Positions 9,193 through 17,637 of a DNA stretch of 51,937 nucleotides are shown piece after piece. Under the pieces are notes generated by a model, which saw nothing but the letters and a program-made list of their open reading frames with translations, had not been told where the DNA came from and searched no databases. Numbering within the stretch: the stretch's first letter is position 1; the number at the start of each line of letters is the position of its first letter. Source of the stretch: JBFLYN01 sp040756655 (lineage in GTDB: Bacteria > Bacillota > Sulfobacillia > UBA8153); NCBI GenBank assembly GCA_040756655.1, contig JBFLYN010000023.1, positions 1 through 51,937 on the forward strand, written 5' to 3'. Both the position numbers and the translations under genes were made by a program.

Positions 9193-9444
9193 TCACACGG
9201 CTTTGCTGCCGATCTGCGACATGCAGCTCCGGCAGATGTTCTTGCCCTTGAAATGCTCGACGTTGTAGGCGTTCCCGCAGAAAATACAAGCTGGCTCGTA
9301 TTTCCGAAGGATGATCTTGTCGCCATCGACGTAGATTTCAAGGGAGTCTTTCTCTTCGATGTCGAGGGTCCTCCGTAGTTCGATGGGTATGACTACTCGC
9401 CCCAGTTCGTCGACTTTGCGGACAATGCCCGTCGACTTCATCAT
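9193..9444 (-). CDS. abrB: AbrB-family transition-state regulator with C-terminal zinc-ribbon tail
   Basis: This 83-residue DNA-binding protein carries the SpoVT/AbrB swapped-hairpin fold at residues 4-49 (STGIVRKVDELGRVVIPIEL, then RRTLDIEEKDSLEIYV). Unlike Bacillus AbrB, the C-terminus has two CxxC pairs (Cys53, Cys56, Cys71, Cys74), which suggests a small zinc ribbon; many clostridial AbrB homologues have such a tail. It stands reversed between rsmI and metG, exactly as abrB does in Bacillus. Two adjacent ATG codons (9444 and 9441) follow a GGAGAGGAGTG Shine-Dalgarno. By family it is a global repressor of post-exponential genes; its targets here are unknown. Confidence 0.9.
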   Translation of the reverse strand: MMKSTGIVRKVDELGRVVIPIELRRTLDIEEKDSLEIYVDGDKIILRKYEPACIFCGNAYNVEHFKGKNICRSCMSQIGSKAV

Positions 9445-9486
9445 GGTCTCTCACTCCTCTCCCAATTCGACTTGTCCCCCATATAA

Positions 9487-9515
9487 ACGGTACCAAATAT
9501 GCCAGAAATAGTCAA
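9487..9515 (-). promoter_or_regulatory. candidate sigma-A promoter of abrB
   Basis: On the minus strand, TTGACT (9510-9515) and TACCGT (9487-9492) are 17 bases apart. The -35 is good; the -10 matches at only three positions. The surrounding AT-rich sequence (9490-9610) contrasts with the GC-rich genes. Confidence 0.4.
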
Positions 9516-9693
9516 TGTGTTAATTAGAAGTTTTCTGCGCCCGCATTGGCAACAGTATAATTGTCGCATTGGCCCGATTATACATGATTTTACATTTATT
9601 GCTGTTCATTATGCCTGAAATCTGCAGCATAAGCAGGTATCATTGTCTTTCTCGCTGGAATGACCTGCCACCCCGACGGTGTGGCCTACTCTG

Positions 9694-9722
9694 TTGACAC
9701 CGCCACATTTTTCCGTTATCAT
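9694..9722 (+). promoter_or_regulatory. sigma-A promoter of the metG T-box leader
   Basis: TTGACA (9694-9699) and TATCAT (9717-9722) are separated by 17 bases, a near-consensus promoter. Transcription would start near 9729 and run into the T-box leader, giving about 320 bases of untranslated RNA before metG. Confidence 0.8.
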
Positions 9723-9799
9723 TGGTGACACAGCCCAGGATGCATCGTAAGGTGCTCTCCCGGGCAATATTACACAGGATAATCCGTTGAGCGGGATGA

Positions 9800-10026
9800 G
9801 TACAGGCAGGGATGGGTCACAGAGAGCCAGGGTATGGTGAAAGCCTGGAACCGGAACTGCTTGGAACATGGCCCGGGAGGAGACTGCCCCAAGCAGAGTA
9901 AGGCAGTACGGGAATGCCCGGTACAGCATTGGGTGGCGGCAGCGCCGTCGTCTTTCCAGAGGTCCCGCATCCGGCGGGATGAAGCAGGGTGGTACCGCGA
10001 GGAAGCCTCGCCCCTAGGGGTGAGGC
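9800..10026 (+). promoter_or_regulatory. methionine-specific T-box riboswitch
   Basis: The canonical T-box AGGGTGGTACCGCG is at 9986-9999. Stem I closes with GGCAG (9805-9809) and CTGCC (9884-9888). It contains the AGAGAGCC element and, on its 3' side, GGAACATGGCCCGGGAG, which puts ATG (9868-9870) in the specifier position, so it reads tRNA-Met. A terminator stem follows at 10005-10026 (GCCTC-G-CCCC / GGGG-T-GAGGC) with a modest T-rich tail. Uncharged tRNA-Met should stabilise the antiterminator and allow metG expression. Confidence 0.93.
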
Positions 10027-10052
10027 AATGTCTGTTTAAGGGAGGTTTTACC

Positions 10053-11960
10053 ATGACCAGACGCACCTATTACATTACTACGCCCATTTACTACCCGTCC
10101 GACCGGCTGCACATCGGACACGCGTACACCACGGTGGCAGCCGACGCCATTGCCCGGTTCAAGAAGCTGCAGGGCTACGATGTGCTGTTTCTCACCGGCA
10201 CCGATGAGCATGGGCAGAACATCGAGCAACGGGCCATGCAGGCTCAAAAGACGCCAAGGGAGTTCGTGGATGGCATTGTGGATGGCATCAAGGAACTTTG
10301 GCGTCTTATGGACATCCAGTACGACGATTTTATCCGCACCACCGAAGACAGGCATTTCCGGGTAGTCCAGGAGATATTCCGGCGCGTCTACGAAAGCGGC
10401 GACATCTACAAGGGCGAGTACGAAGGTTGGTACTGCACCGGATGCGAAGCCTACTTCACCGACACCCAGGCCAGGGACATGGATGGGCGCTGCCCGGACC
10501 ACGACCGGCCACTGGAGCGTCTGCGGGAGCACGCCTACTTCTTCCGCCTTTCCAAGTATGCGGATGGTCTACTCAAGCATATTGATGACAACCCGGGTTT
10601 CATCCAGCCGGAGTCCCGGCGCAACGAGGTGGTTTCGTTTGTAAGGAGTGGTCTTGAGGACCTGTGCGTGTCGCGCACGTCCTTTAGGTGGGGGATTCCC
10701 GTGCCCTTTGACCCCGGGCACGTGATATATGTCTGGTTTGACGCGCTAAGTAACTATCTTACCGGGTGTGGCTACCTGCAGGACCACAACAGGTACGGGA
10801 AATACTGGCCGGCTGACCTTCACCTTATCGGCAAAGAGATCGTGCGGTTCCACGCGGTCATCTGGCCCATCATTCTTATGGCCGCCGGGCTTGAACTACC
10901 TAAACAGGTATTCGGTCATGGCTGGTTGGTGCTGGAGAGTGGTAAGATGTCCAAGACCCGGGGCAACGTGGTTGACCCGGTGGTGTTGGTAGGCAAGTAT
11001 GGGCTGGATGCCGTCAGGTACTTTTTGCTGCGCGAAGTACCCTTTGGAGCAGACGGTGTGTACAGTGAGGATGCCATGGTGGCGCGGATCAACGCTGACC
11101 TGGCCAATGACCTGGGGAATCTGGTCCACCGTACGCTGGCCATGATCAAGAGATTCCTAGGCGGGGTCATCCGTGAGCCGGCAGAACTCGAAGAGATCGA
11201 CGTCTTGTTCAAGGAGAAGATACTGGCCACGCCCGCTTTCGTGGAGAAAGCCTTTGATGCCTTGGAGCTTTCCAATGGCCTTGCGGCCGTGGGCCGCCTG
11301 GTGTCCGCTGCCAACAAGTACATTGACGATACCGCTCCCTGGTCGCTGTTTCGCTCCGGTGATGACAGCAGGCTGGGTACGGTTTTCTATAACTTGTGCG
11401 AAGCCCTAAGAGTAGTGGCAGTTCTCCTGACTCCGTTCTTGGTGGAAACCCCCGAGAGAATCTGGCAATACCTTGGGCTCCCGGGCCAACCCAGAACACA
11501 GGACTGGGAAAGCCTCAACGTTTGGGGGCTCACCCGGCCCGGCAGCCTGGTGCAGGAAGCCGCGCCGCTGTTCCCCCGCATCGAAGCCGTACCGGACCGG
11601 GACGCCAGTATACCGCCTGCGGGTGCGGCAGCGCCGGCCACGGTTGACCTGGAGGAGTTCAAGCGCCTGGACCTGAAGGTCGGGACGATCATAAAGGCCG
11701 AAGCCATCAAGGGAGCCAGCCGTCTTCTCAAGCTGGTGGTGGATACCGGTGATGAACACCGGCAAGTAGTCGCGGGTATCGCGGAGCACTACGAGCCCGA
11801 GCAACTGGCCGGCAAGCAGGTGGTGCTGGTGGCCAACCTCAAACCGGTCACCATCAGGGGCGTGGAGTCCCGGGGGATGATCTTGGCCGCCAGCGATGGC
11901 AAGGGCCTGAGGCTCCTAATGCCCGATGGGCCCATTGAGGAAGGCAGCCCCGTGTCATGA
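10053..11960 (+). CDS. metG: methionyl-tRNA synthetase
   Basis: This class I aminoacyl-tRNA synthetase charges tRNA-Met. The true start is ATG 10053, with GGGAGG 8 bases upstream; a longer open frame back to 9834 is only the T-box leader. The 635 residues contain the HIGH motif (LHIGHAYTT), a zinc knuckle (WYCTGCEAYF, then CPDHDRPLE), the KMSKS motif as KMSKT (ESGKMSKTRGNVVDP), an anticodon-binding helical domain, and a C-terminal EMAP/Trbp111-type tRNA-binding domain from about residue 530 (FKRLDLKVGTIIKAEAIKGA). It is the long bacterial form. It overlaps tatD by 4 bases (ATGA). Confidence 0.96.
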   Translation: MTRRTYYITTPIYYPSDRLHIGHAYTTVAADAIARFKKLQGYDVLFLTGTDEHGQNIEQRAMQAQKTPREFVDGIVDGIKELWRLMDIQYDDFIRTTEDRHFRVVQEIFRRVYESGDIYKGEYEGWYCTGCEAYFTDTQARDMDGRCPDHDRPLERLREHAYFFRLSKYADGLLKHIDDNPGFIQPESRRNEVVSFVRSGLEDLCVSRTSFRWGIPVPFDPGHVIYVWFDALSNYLTGCGYLQDHNRYGKYWPADLHLIGKEIVRFHAVIWPIILMAAGLELPKQVFGHGWLVLESGKMSKTRGNVVDPVVLVGKYGLDAVRYFLLREVPFGADGVYSEDAMVARINADLANDLGNLVHRTLAMIKRFLGGVIREPAELEEIDVLFKEKILATPAFVEKAFDALELSNGLAAVGRLVSAANKYIDDTAPWSLFRSGDDSRLGTVFYNLCEALRVVAVLLTPFLVETPERIWQYLGLPGQPRTQDWESLNVWGLTRPGSLVQEAAPLFPRIEAVPDRDASIPPAGAAAPATVDLEEFKRLDLKVGTIIKAEAIKGASRLLKLVVDTGDEHRQVVAGIAEHYEPEQLAGKQVVLVANLKPVTIRGVESRGMILAASDGKGLRLLMPDGPIEEGSPVS

Positions 11961-12811
11961 CCGGGCAGTTGGTAGATACTCACGTGCACCTGGATCTTAG
12001 GCAGTTTGACCGGGACCGGTCGGCAGTTATGGAGCGCGCTGCTGCACGTGGCGTGGTTGCCATGATCAACGTGGGCTTTGACGTAGCATCATCCAGGCGC
12101 GCGGTGGAGCTGGCTTCGCAGCACCATGCAGTCTGGGCGGCCTGCGGCATCCACCCGCACTATGCTCGTGGGGCCGGGCCTGAGGACTACCGGGAGCTGG
12201 AGGAACTGCTAGAGCACGAGCGCGTCATAGCTCTTGGAGAGATCGGGCTTGATTACTACCGGGACCTATCACCCCGGCCCGTTCAGAGGGAGGTTTTCCG
12301 GCGCCTCCTGTCATTGGCCCGTGACGCCCGGTTGCCCGTGATCATCCATGACCGCGACGCCCACCAAGAGGTGTTGGCCATGCTCCAGGACGCGGGCGGT
12401 GGTGAACTGGCCGGGATCATGCATTGCTTTTCCGGAGACTGGGCATTTGCCGAGCAGTGCCTGGCACTCGGTTTTTACGTGTCCATCGCGGGCACCGTCA
12501 CCTACCCAAACGCGCTGGGCCTTAGGGAAGTGACCAGGCGGGTGCCGGAAAGCCGGCTTCTTCTGGAAACCGATTGTCCATGGCTGGCCCCTGCTCCTTA
12601 CCGGGGCAAACGCAATGAACCCGCCTTTGTCGCGCTGGTGGCCGAGGAAGTCGCCAGGATTAGGGACATCAAGCCAGACCAGCTGGCCCGGACCACGACT
12701 GAAAACGCTTGTCGGCTCTTTGGCATCAACATGCCAGCCAGCACCCAGGCCGGCCATGGTAGCAACTGCCATACCCTCCCGGGAGGAAGAAATCTCCTGC
12801 CGTCGAATTAA
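11957..12811 (+). CDS. tatD: TatD-family metal-dependent DNase
   Basis: This TIM-barrel hydrolase has 284 residues. Metal ligands of the family are visible: VDTHVHLD at the start, GEIGLDYYRDLSPRPVQ, PVIIHDRDAH, GIMHCFSGDW and LLETDCPWLAP. Members are cytosolic 3'-5' exonucleases or D-aminoacyl-tRNA deacylase-like enzymes; the exact activity here is not known. ATG 11957 overlaps the metG stop. The last 25 or so residues, after the final helix, are an unmatched polar tail. The equivalent Bacillus gene (yabD) also follows the methionyl-tRNA synthetase gene. Confidence 0.93.
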   Translation: MTGQLVDTHVHLDLRQFDRDRSAVMERAAARGVVAMINVGFDVASSRRAVELASQHHAVWAACGIHPHYARGAGPEDYRELEELLEHERVIALGEIGLDYYRDLSPRPVQREVFRRLLSLARDARLPVIIHDRDAHQEVLAMLQDAGGGELAGIMHCFSGDWAFAEQCLALGFYVSIAGTVTYPNALGLREVTRRVPESRLLLETDCPWLAPAPYRGKRNEPAFVALVAEEVARIRDIKPDQLARTTTENACRLFGINMPASTQAGHGSNCHTLPGGRNLLPSN

Positions 12812-12837
12812 CCGGGGAATAGCAGGAGGAATGGAAC

Positions 12838-13863
12838 ATGGCACAACCCTGGATCAAGTTGAATAGAGGGCGCACATTCCTCTACTTGTCACTGGGAGCG
12901 GTGGCCGTAGTGCTCCTTTTGGCAGCCGCCCGGCCGGTGGCTGTGCGTGCCTTGTCCCGCGAGGTGACCGTCGTGGACGGCGACACGGTGATGACTTTCA
13001 AGACCATGGCCAAGACGGTCCAGGCAGCGCTTGAAGATGCCGGCATTGAGGTGGGTGAATATGACCTGGTCCCGGGCGGGCTTGATACCCCGCTGGGCAA
13101 AAAGGACAACGTCATCGAGATACTGAGGGCGGCACCGGTGAAAGTCTACGTGGACGGGACAGAGCTTACAGTGAACACGTGGCAGGTAGGCGTAACCGAT
13201 ATCCTTGCACTGGCTGGAGTACATGTGGGTCCCGACGACCGGGTAGACCCGCCCCTCGGGGAAAGACTTGGCCAATACCGGCGGGTAACAGTGTTCCGCG
13301 TCACCTATGAAGAGGAAGTAATCAAGGAGTCCATCCCCTACGCCAAGGAAACCCGGACGAACCCTTCGTTGGAAGTGGGCCTTTCCACTGTGGTCCAGCA
13401 GGGCCGGCCCGGGGAAAAGACGTACACCTACCGGCTTACCTTGGAGGACGGAGTACTCATTGCCCGGGAACTCATCCGCGAAGAGATCACACAAGCGCCC
13501 AGAAACTACATTGTGGCCACCGGGACCAAGAACACCGTCAACATAGGCGGCACGACTTACCGGATCGTCAGGGCCATCATCTCCGACCGGGTTACCGCCT
13601 ATTACCCGGGGCCAGAATCCACCGGCATGTGGGCCGACGGTGTTACCCGGATTGGGATACCTGCTGGGGAGGGGGTCATTGCCGTTGACCCCAATGTGAT
13701 CCCCTTGCGTTCCAAGGTGTATGTGACCGGTTACGGATTTGCCATTGCCGCCGATGTGGGCGGTGCCATTCGTGGCACCGCTATTGACGTGTGCTTCAAC
13801 ACCAAAGAAGAGGCTCTGCAATGGGGGGTCAAGCGAGGGGTAAAAGTATACATACTAGAATGA
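12838..13863 (+). CDS. yabE: YabE-like cell-wall protein with G5 and 3D domains
   Basis: A 341-residue exported protein. It has an N-terminal membrane segment (residues about 13-33), two ubiquitin-like DUF348 repeats (about 38-145, EVTVVDGDTVMTFKTMAKTV), a G5 domain (about 150-225) and a C-terminal 3D domain (DRVTAYYP, GVIAVDPNVIPLRSKVYVTG, AADVGGAIRGTAIDVCFNT) whose aspartates give it its name. The 3D barrel is a peptidoglycan-cleaving fold related to MltA and RpfB/Sps proteins. It probably acts on the wall during outgrowth. ATG 12838 follows AGGAGGAA. In Bacillus rnmV follows; here rsmA does. Confidence 0.88.
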   Translation: MAQPWIKLNRGRTFLYLSLGAVAVVLLLAAARPVAVRALSREVTVVDGDTVMTFKTMAKTVQAALEDAGIEVGEYDLVPGGLDTPLGKKDNVIEILRAAPVKVYVDGTELTVNTWQVGVTDILALAGVHVGPDDRVDPPLGERLGQYRRVTVFRVTYEEEVIKESIPYAKETRTNPSLEVGLSTVVQQGRPGEKTYTYRLTLEDGVLIARELIREEITQAPRNYIVATGTKNTVNIGGTTYRIVRAIISDRVTAYYPGPESTGMWADGVTRIGIPAGEGVIAVDPNVIPLRSKVYVTGYGFAIAADVGGAIRGTAIDVCFNTKEEALQWGVKRGVKVYILE

Positions 13864-13872
13864 GTGATAAGC

Positions 13873-13902
13873 ACGAGGCGCGCCCGGGAAGGCGCGCCTC
13901 GT
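13873..13902. terminator. perfect 12-bp GC-rich hairpin between yabE and rsmA
   Basis: ACGAGGCGCGCC and GGCGCGCCTCGT flank a 6-base loop. No T-run follows on either strand, so it may be a weak terminator or an RNA-stabilising or processing hairpin rather than a classic intrinsic terminator. Confidence 0.5.
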
Positions 13903-13940
13903 AGCGTCGGCGTTCATCCAGCTCGAAGAGGAGGCCACTT

Positions 13941-14816
13941 GTGAAGGTGACTTCCGTTTCCCTCCTGCAAAGGTTGCTGTCCCGGCACGGCCTGCAACCC
14001 AAGAAACGGCTGGGACAGCACTTTCTTGTGGACGCCGTGGTGCTGGACCGCATCGTGGACGCCATCGACCCAGAACCAGGGGAGACTGTCCTCGAGGTCG
14101 GCCCCGGAGCAGGCGCCCTCACCGTGCGCTTGGCAGAACGGGGATGCCGGGTCATTGCCGTGGAATTGGACACTGCGCTAAAACCGGTGCTTGCTCGTGT
14201 CCTTGAGTCCCACGCCGGAGTTGAGGTATGGTGGAGTGACATCATGCAGGTGCAGCCCTCCCGATTAAGGGCAGACAAGATCGTGGGTAACCTGCCTTAT
14301 TACCTGACCTCACCCTTGCTCTTTCGGCTCCTCAAGCCCGGGGTACCCGCTAAAAAACTGGTGTTCATGGTCCAAGAAGAGGTTGCCGACAGGATAACTG
14401 CTGCGCCGGGCACTAAGGATTACGGAGTCCTCACCGTGGTGTGTGCTTACCGGGGCAGACCGGAACGAGTGATCCGGGTTTCACCCGGCTCATTCTGGCC
14501 CCAGCCGGAGGTGCACTCGGCCGTAATTAGCCTCAGCCTGTTCCCGCCCCGGGAGGACCCGGGGTCGGGCGATGTGCTTTTTTTCTCCACGGTGGAAACC
14601 GCCTTTTCGCAGCGAAGGAAGACTCTGGCCAACAACCTACGCCAGGCCGGTCTAGAAAAGGGCCTGGTCCTTCAGGTTCTAAAGGAGGCGGGGATAGAGC
14701 CTGCAAGGCGGGGCGAGACGCTAACAGTTGACGAGTTTCGCAGTTTGAGCAGCGCAATTGCTTCGGTGCTGCCCGGGGCCACGTTGCGGCCACCAGGCCG
14801 GAGTGCTAAACTGTAA
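13941..14816 (+). CDS. rsmA: 16S rRNA dimethyladenosine transferase
   Basis: KsgA/RsmA dimethylates two adjacent adenosines near the 3' end of 16S rRNA. In the 291 residues, the SAM motif is LEVGPGAGALTVRLAERG, preceded by KKRLGQHFLVDAVVLDRI. Motif IV is NLPYYLTSPLLF. FSQRRKTLANNL is near the C-terminus. GTG 13941 follows AGAGGAGG with good spacing. It lies downstream of yabE without the usual rnmV. Confidence 0.95.
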   Translation: MKVTSVSLLQRLLSRHGLQPKKRLGQHFLVDAVVLDRIVDAIDPEPGETVLEVGPGAGALTVRLAERGCRVIAVELDTALKPVLARVLESHAGVEVWWSDIMQVQPSRLRADKIVGNLPYYLTSPLLFRLLKPGVPAKKLVFMVQEEVADRITAAPGTKDYGVLTVVCAYRGRPERVIRVSPGSFWPQPEVHSAVISLSLFPPREDPGSGDVLFFSTVETAFSQRRKTLANNLRQAGLEKGLVLQVLKEAGIEPARRGETLTVDEFRSLSSAIASVLPGATLRPPGRSAKL

Positions 14817-14865
14817 ATAGCCATTGATTTCACACGTCGAACCGTGTAGAAGGGAGGGACGGGCC

Positions 14866-15336
14866 GTGATGTTTACAAGCCCAACCAAGGGCACGACTTC
14901 GTTTGAAGGTATGTTCCAGGATATCCTGGGATTTATCAAGGAGTCGCCTCATTCCACTTACAAGCTGATCATCGGCTCGGACTCCCATACCAAGGACGAG
15001 GTGTGCTTCGTTACGGCTATCATCCTCCACCGGGTGGGAAAGGGCGGCCGTTACTTCTACACCCGTAGCAAATACCGGAAAATGGGCAGCCTAAGGCAGC
15101 GCATCTTCTACGAGACTGCTCTTAGTCTTAGCGTGGCCAGCAGGTTGGCCGAACGGCTGGCGGAAAACGGGCACGCCAAACTGAATGTCGAAATTCACCT
15201 GGACGTGGGTCCCAACGGCCAGACCCGGGACTTGATCAAGGAGATCGTAGGTATGGTCTCAGGCAGTGGCTTTGACGTAAAGACCAAGCCTGATTCATAC
15301 GGCGCCACCAAGGTTGCCGACAAGCATTCGAAGTAG
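14866..15336 (+). CDS. YkuK/DUF458-family RNase H-like protein
   Basis: This protein of about 156 residues belongs to the uncharacterised YkuK (DUF458) family, which has an RNase H-like fold. Visible are LIIGSDSHTKDEVCFVTAII (first acidic residue region), FYTRSKYRKMGSLRQRIFYE and NVEIHLDVGPNGQTRDLIKE. Start is GTG 14866 or ATG 14869, both after AGGGAGGGA; a longer frame to 14824 has no SD. Function is unknown. In Bacillus the homologue lies elsewhere; here it takes a position near yabG/veg. An intrinsic terminator follows. Confidence 0.82.
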   Translation: MMFTSPTKGTTSFEGMFQDILGFIKESPHSTYKLIIGSDSHTKDEVCFVTAIILHRVGKGGRYFYTRSKYRKMGSLRQRIFYETALSLSVASRLAERLAENGHAKLNVEIHLDVGPNGQTRDLIKEIVGMVSGSGFDVKTKPDSYGATKVADKHSK

Positions 15337-15348
15337 AATCGCACAACC

Positions 15349-15380
15349 GGGACGTCCTGAAAAGGGGGCGTCCCTTTTTT
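15349..15380 (+). terminator. intrinsic terminator after the ykuK-like gene
   Basis: GGGACG (15349-15354) pairs with CGTCCC (15369-15374), followed directly by six Ts. Confidence 0.8.
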
Positions 15381-15529
15381 CGCAAAGGGGGCGCCGGCGG
15401 GGGTTTTGCAGCTATCGTAAGGCGGTCTTTGCGCACCACACCCCACTGCCCGGCGGCACTTTCCATGCCGGTGCGCGTGACAAATGCCCCTGCGGCCAGT
15501 TATACATAGTGAACGGTCAAGTGGACAGG

Positions 15530-16125
15530 ATGGGAGTCGACGGTGCGGTGCAGGAGGTGACCTGGTCGACCGGGGTACAAGACGAACCAGAAGCAGTCCG
15601 TGCGCTTGTCGAGCGAGTCAAAGTGGACCCGACCGAATTTGGCCGGCTATACGATGGGTAGGTCACCCGGGTGTACACGTATGCCCTCCGCCGCCTGGGA
15701 ACGCGGGCTGATGCCGAGGATGTCACCGCAGAGACGTTCGCTCGGGCTCAGCAGCAACTAGATCGCTTTGAGTGGCGGGGAGGGGCGGGTTCGCCGCATG
15801 GCTGTTGCGTATCGCCTCCAACCTCTGCGTGGACACTCTCGCCGCCCGGGGCAAGGTAACGGTGGGATTGGTAGTTGACTCCGGCCCCATCTGCACCGGC
15901 CCCGGCCCGGAGGATGTAGCCATCGAACGTGAGGACTCAGCGCGGCTACGCAGTCTTGTGGTCGAACTACCCGGACCGCAGCGTGAGGTGGTCCTTCTCA
16001 AGTACGCCGCAGGTCTAGCCAACCCGGAAATCGCCGCAGCGACGGGGCGTTCCGTGACGGCAGGGTCCAGCCTGCTCCACCGGGCAACCACCAAGCTCAA
16101 GGAAAGGTTAGATGCACGGCCGTGA
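15530..16125 (+). pseudogene. broken ECF RNA polymerase sigma factor
   Basis: Region 2 is readable from about 15640 (EFGRLYDG, stop, VTRVYTYALRRLGTRADAED, VTAETFARAQQQLDRF) and region 4 from about 15960 (LPGPQREVVLLKYAAGLANP, EIAAATGRSV). Two lesions are present: a TAG at 15659-15661, where related proteins have a tyrosine between GRLYD and VTRVY, and a frameshift in the G-rich tract near 15777-15790, after which the frame changes from DRFEWRGG to FAAWLLRIASNL. Everything else is well preserved, so inactivation looks recent, unless the sequence is wrong at these points. Its stop overlaps the next reading frame by GTGA, the usual coupling of sigma and anti-sigma genes. Confidence 0.75.
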
Positions 16126-17395
16126 CTGATAGGCGCCACCAAGACATCGATAGTGAGTTCGATTTGCAGCTGCGCGAGGCTCTTGGGGCGTCGCCCGATC
16201 CGGCCGGGCGTGCCCAGCTGCGCAAGCGCCTTTTGGCCGCGCATCCGGCTCTAGCTCCAGCTCCTGACCGTCCGGACCCCGATCAGGAGAGGAGTTGCGA
16301 CATGAATGGATACCAAGTAGAAAATCGCGCTGGCGTGCAGATGGCAGCCCGGCGGCACAGGCGGTCACGCCCGGGAAAGAAGGGCCGGCTCCTCCGACCG
16401 GCGTTTGCCTTGGTGGCTGCTGCAGTTGATTGTGGTCATTGCAGCCGGACTCATTGTGCAGGACCGGGCTCCCCTAGCCGAGTACGGGAGGCTACCGTGG
16501 CCGGGCGCCGCGACGGGTGACGGGTACGGTGGCGAGGTGGGTGGGCCCGGGTTCACGTTCGACTTCGAGTACACATTGGGCGGGACACTGGCCACGGGAT
16601 GGCCTGTTTTACCGCGGTGTGCACCGGTGTTCCGGCGGCAACCGTACGATTTCACCGAGGCACGGGCTTCTGCCCTGGCGGCCACTTTGGGGATCAACGG
16701 GCCAGTAGTCTGCGAGGGCTGGGGTGATGGCTATTTGCTGGCCGTTGACCCAGGCGATGGTCCCTCATTGCGGATGTTCCCGGTCGGATACGTTGCCTAT
16801 ACTGAACCTACGACTACCTGCCGCTGGCCTGCGATCAGCTGCCAGATGACGCCACGGCCATTGCCTTGGCCAAGCGGTGGGTGGCCATGGCAGGACTGGT
16901 ACCCAGCGCGGACCTGGGTGCGGCCAACGTTATAGCTGAGCTGGATAACGGCCTTTTGAATGTGCGGTTTGTGCCGTCTGAGCCGGGCGATGTAGTCAGC
17001 CTCGCGCCGTGGGCACAGGTAGTAATCGGGGCTGGCGAGAAGGTCGTCATGGGTTCAGCCGTCTGGTACAATGGAGAATCCAGCTCCATCTACCCGCTGC
17101 GCCCGGTGGCCGAGGCATGGCAGGAGATCCGTGCTGCCGGGGGATGCACCAGTGGGACATCACCGAATACCCTGGCCCGGCTGGTGAGGATGGGCTGGTT
17201 GGGGGCGAGGTGACCCTGGTAGACGTGCGGGTGGCCTGGGCTCCTGCCGTGGCGGACGATGGAACGCCGTACTTGTTGCCAGCCTATGCGTTCCGGGGCA
17301 TTGTCCGGGTGCCCAGCTCTGAAGGGCCGGTAACCAAGCCGATCCAAGCGTGGGCGCCGGCAGTGGCCGGAGAGTTCCTACAGTCCAGCCCGTAA
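16122..17395 (+). pseudogene. broken putative anti-sigma factor / membrane protein
   Basis: GTG 16122 starts a hydrophilic N-terminal part (residues 1-90) leading to one membrane helix (near 16400-16460: PAFALV, then LIVVIAAGLIVQ). After it comes an extracytoplasmic region of about 300 residues. The frame changes three times (near 16425, 16800 and 17140). Each downstream piece stays coding-like to a TAA at 17393-17395, for example YDYLPLACDQLPDDATAIAL and VDVRVAWAPAVADDGTPYLL. One-helix topology and overlap with the ECF sigma gene suggest an anti-sigma factor. The extracellular domain is not one I recognise. Confidence 0.55.
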
Positions 17396-17543
17396 GCACG
17401 TGTAAGCTCCCCGTTATGTTTGGGAGTCAGCTTTCTTTGACCGGCGGGTGGAGTTCTCTCCAACCGCGGAAAGCCTTGGCGTGGACGGGCGCGTTAGAGC
17501 AGTACCAGGCTCGTTGATCCACCGGATTTAACGAATCTGGCCA

Positions 17544-17573
17544 TTGACAGCATGTTCCCGGTCATGCTATTAT
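17544..17573 (+). promoter_or_regulatory. upstream promoter of veg (P1)
   Basis: TTGACA (17544-17549) and TATTAT (17568-17573) are 18 bases apart. With the promoter at 17585 it forms a tandem pair in front of veg. Confidence 0.7.
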
Positions 17574-17584
17574 AAAAAGTTAAT

Positions 17585-17613
17585 TTGACACCAATTTCAG
17601 ATTTTGTTATAGT
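17585..17613 (+). promoter_or_regulatory. downstream promoter of veg (P2)
   Basis: TTGACA (17585-17590) and TATAGT (17608-17613) are separated by exactly 17 bases, in an AT-rich stretch. Transcription would begin near 17620, leaving a very short leader before the GTG at 17638. Confidence 0.8.
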
Positions 17614-17637
17614 ATCTTTACGGGAGCTGAAAATACC

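Noticed and set aside
9834..10052. N-terminal extension of metG
   Set aside because: This stretch is the T-box leader; metG similarity begins at ATG 10053 with its own SD.
12889..13821. 310-residue minus-strand frame
   Set aside because: It is a shadow of yabE, whose 3D domain is unambiguous on the + strand.
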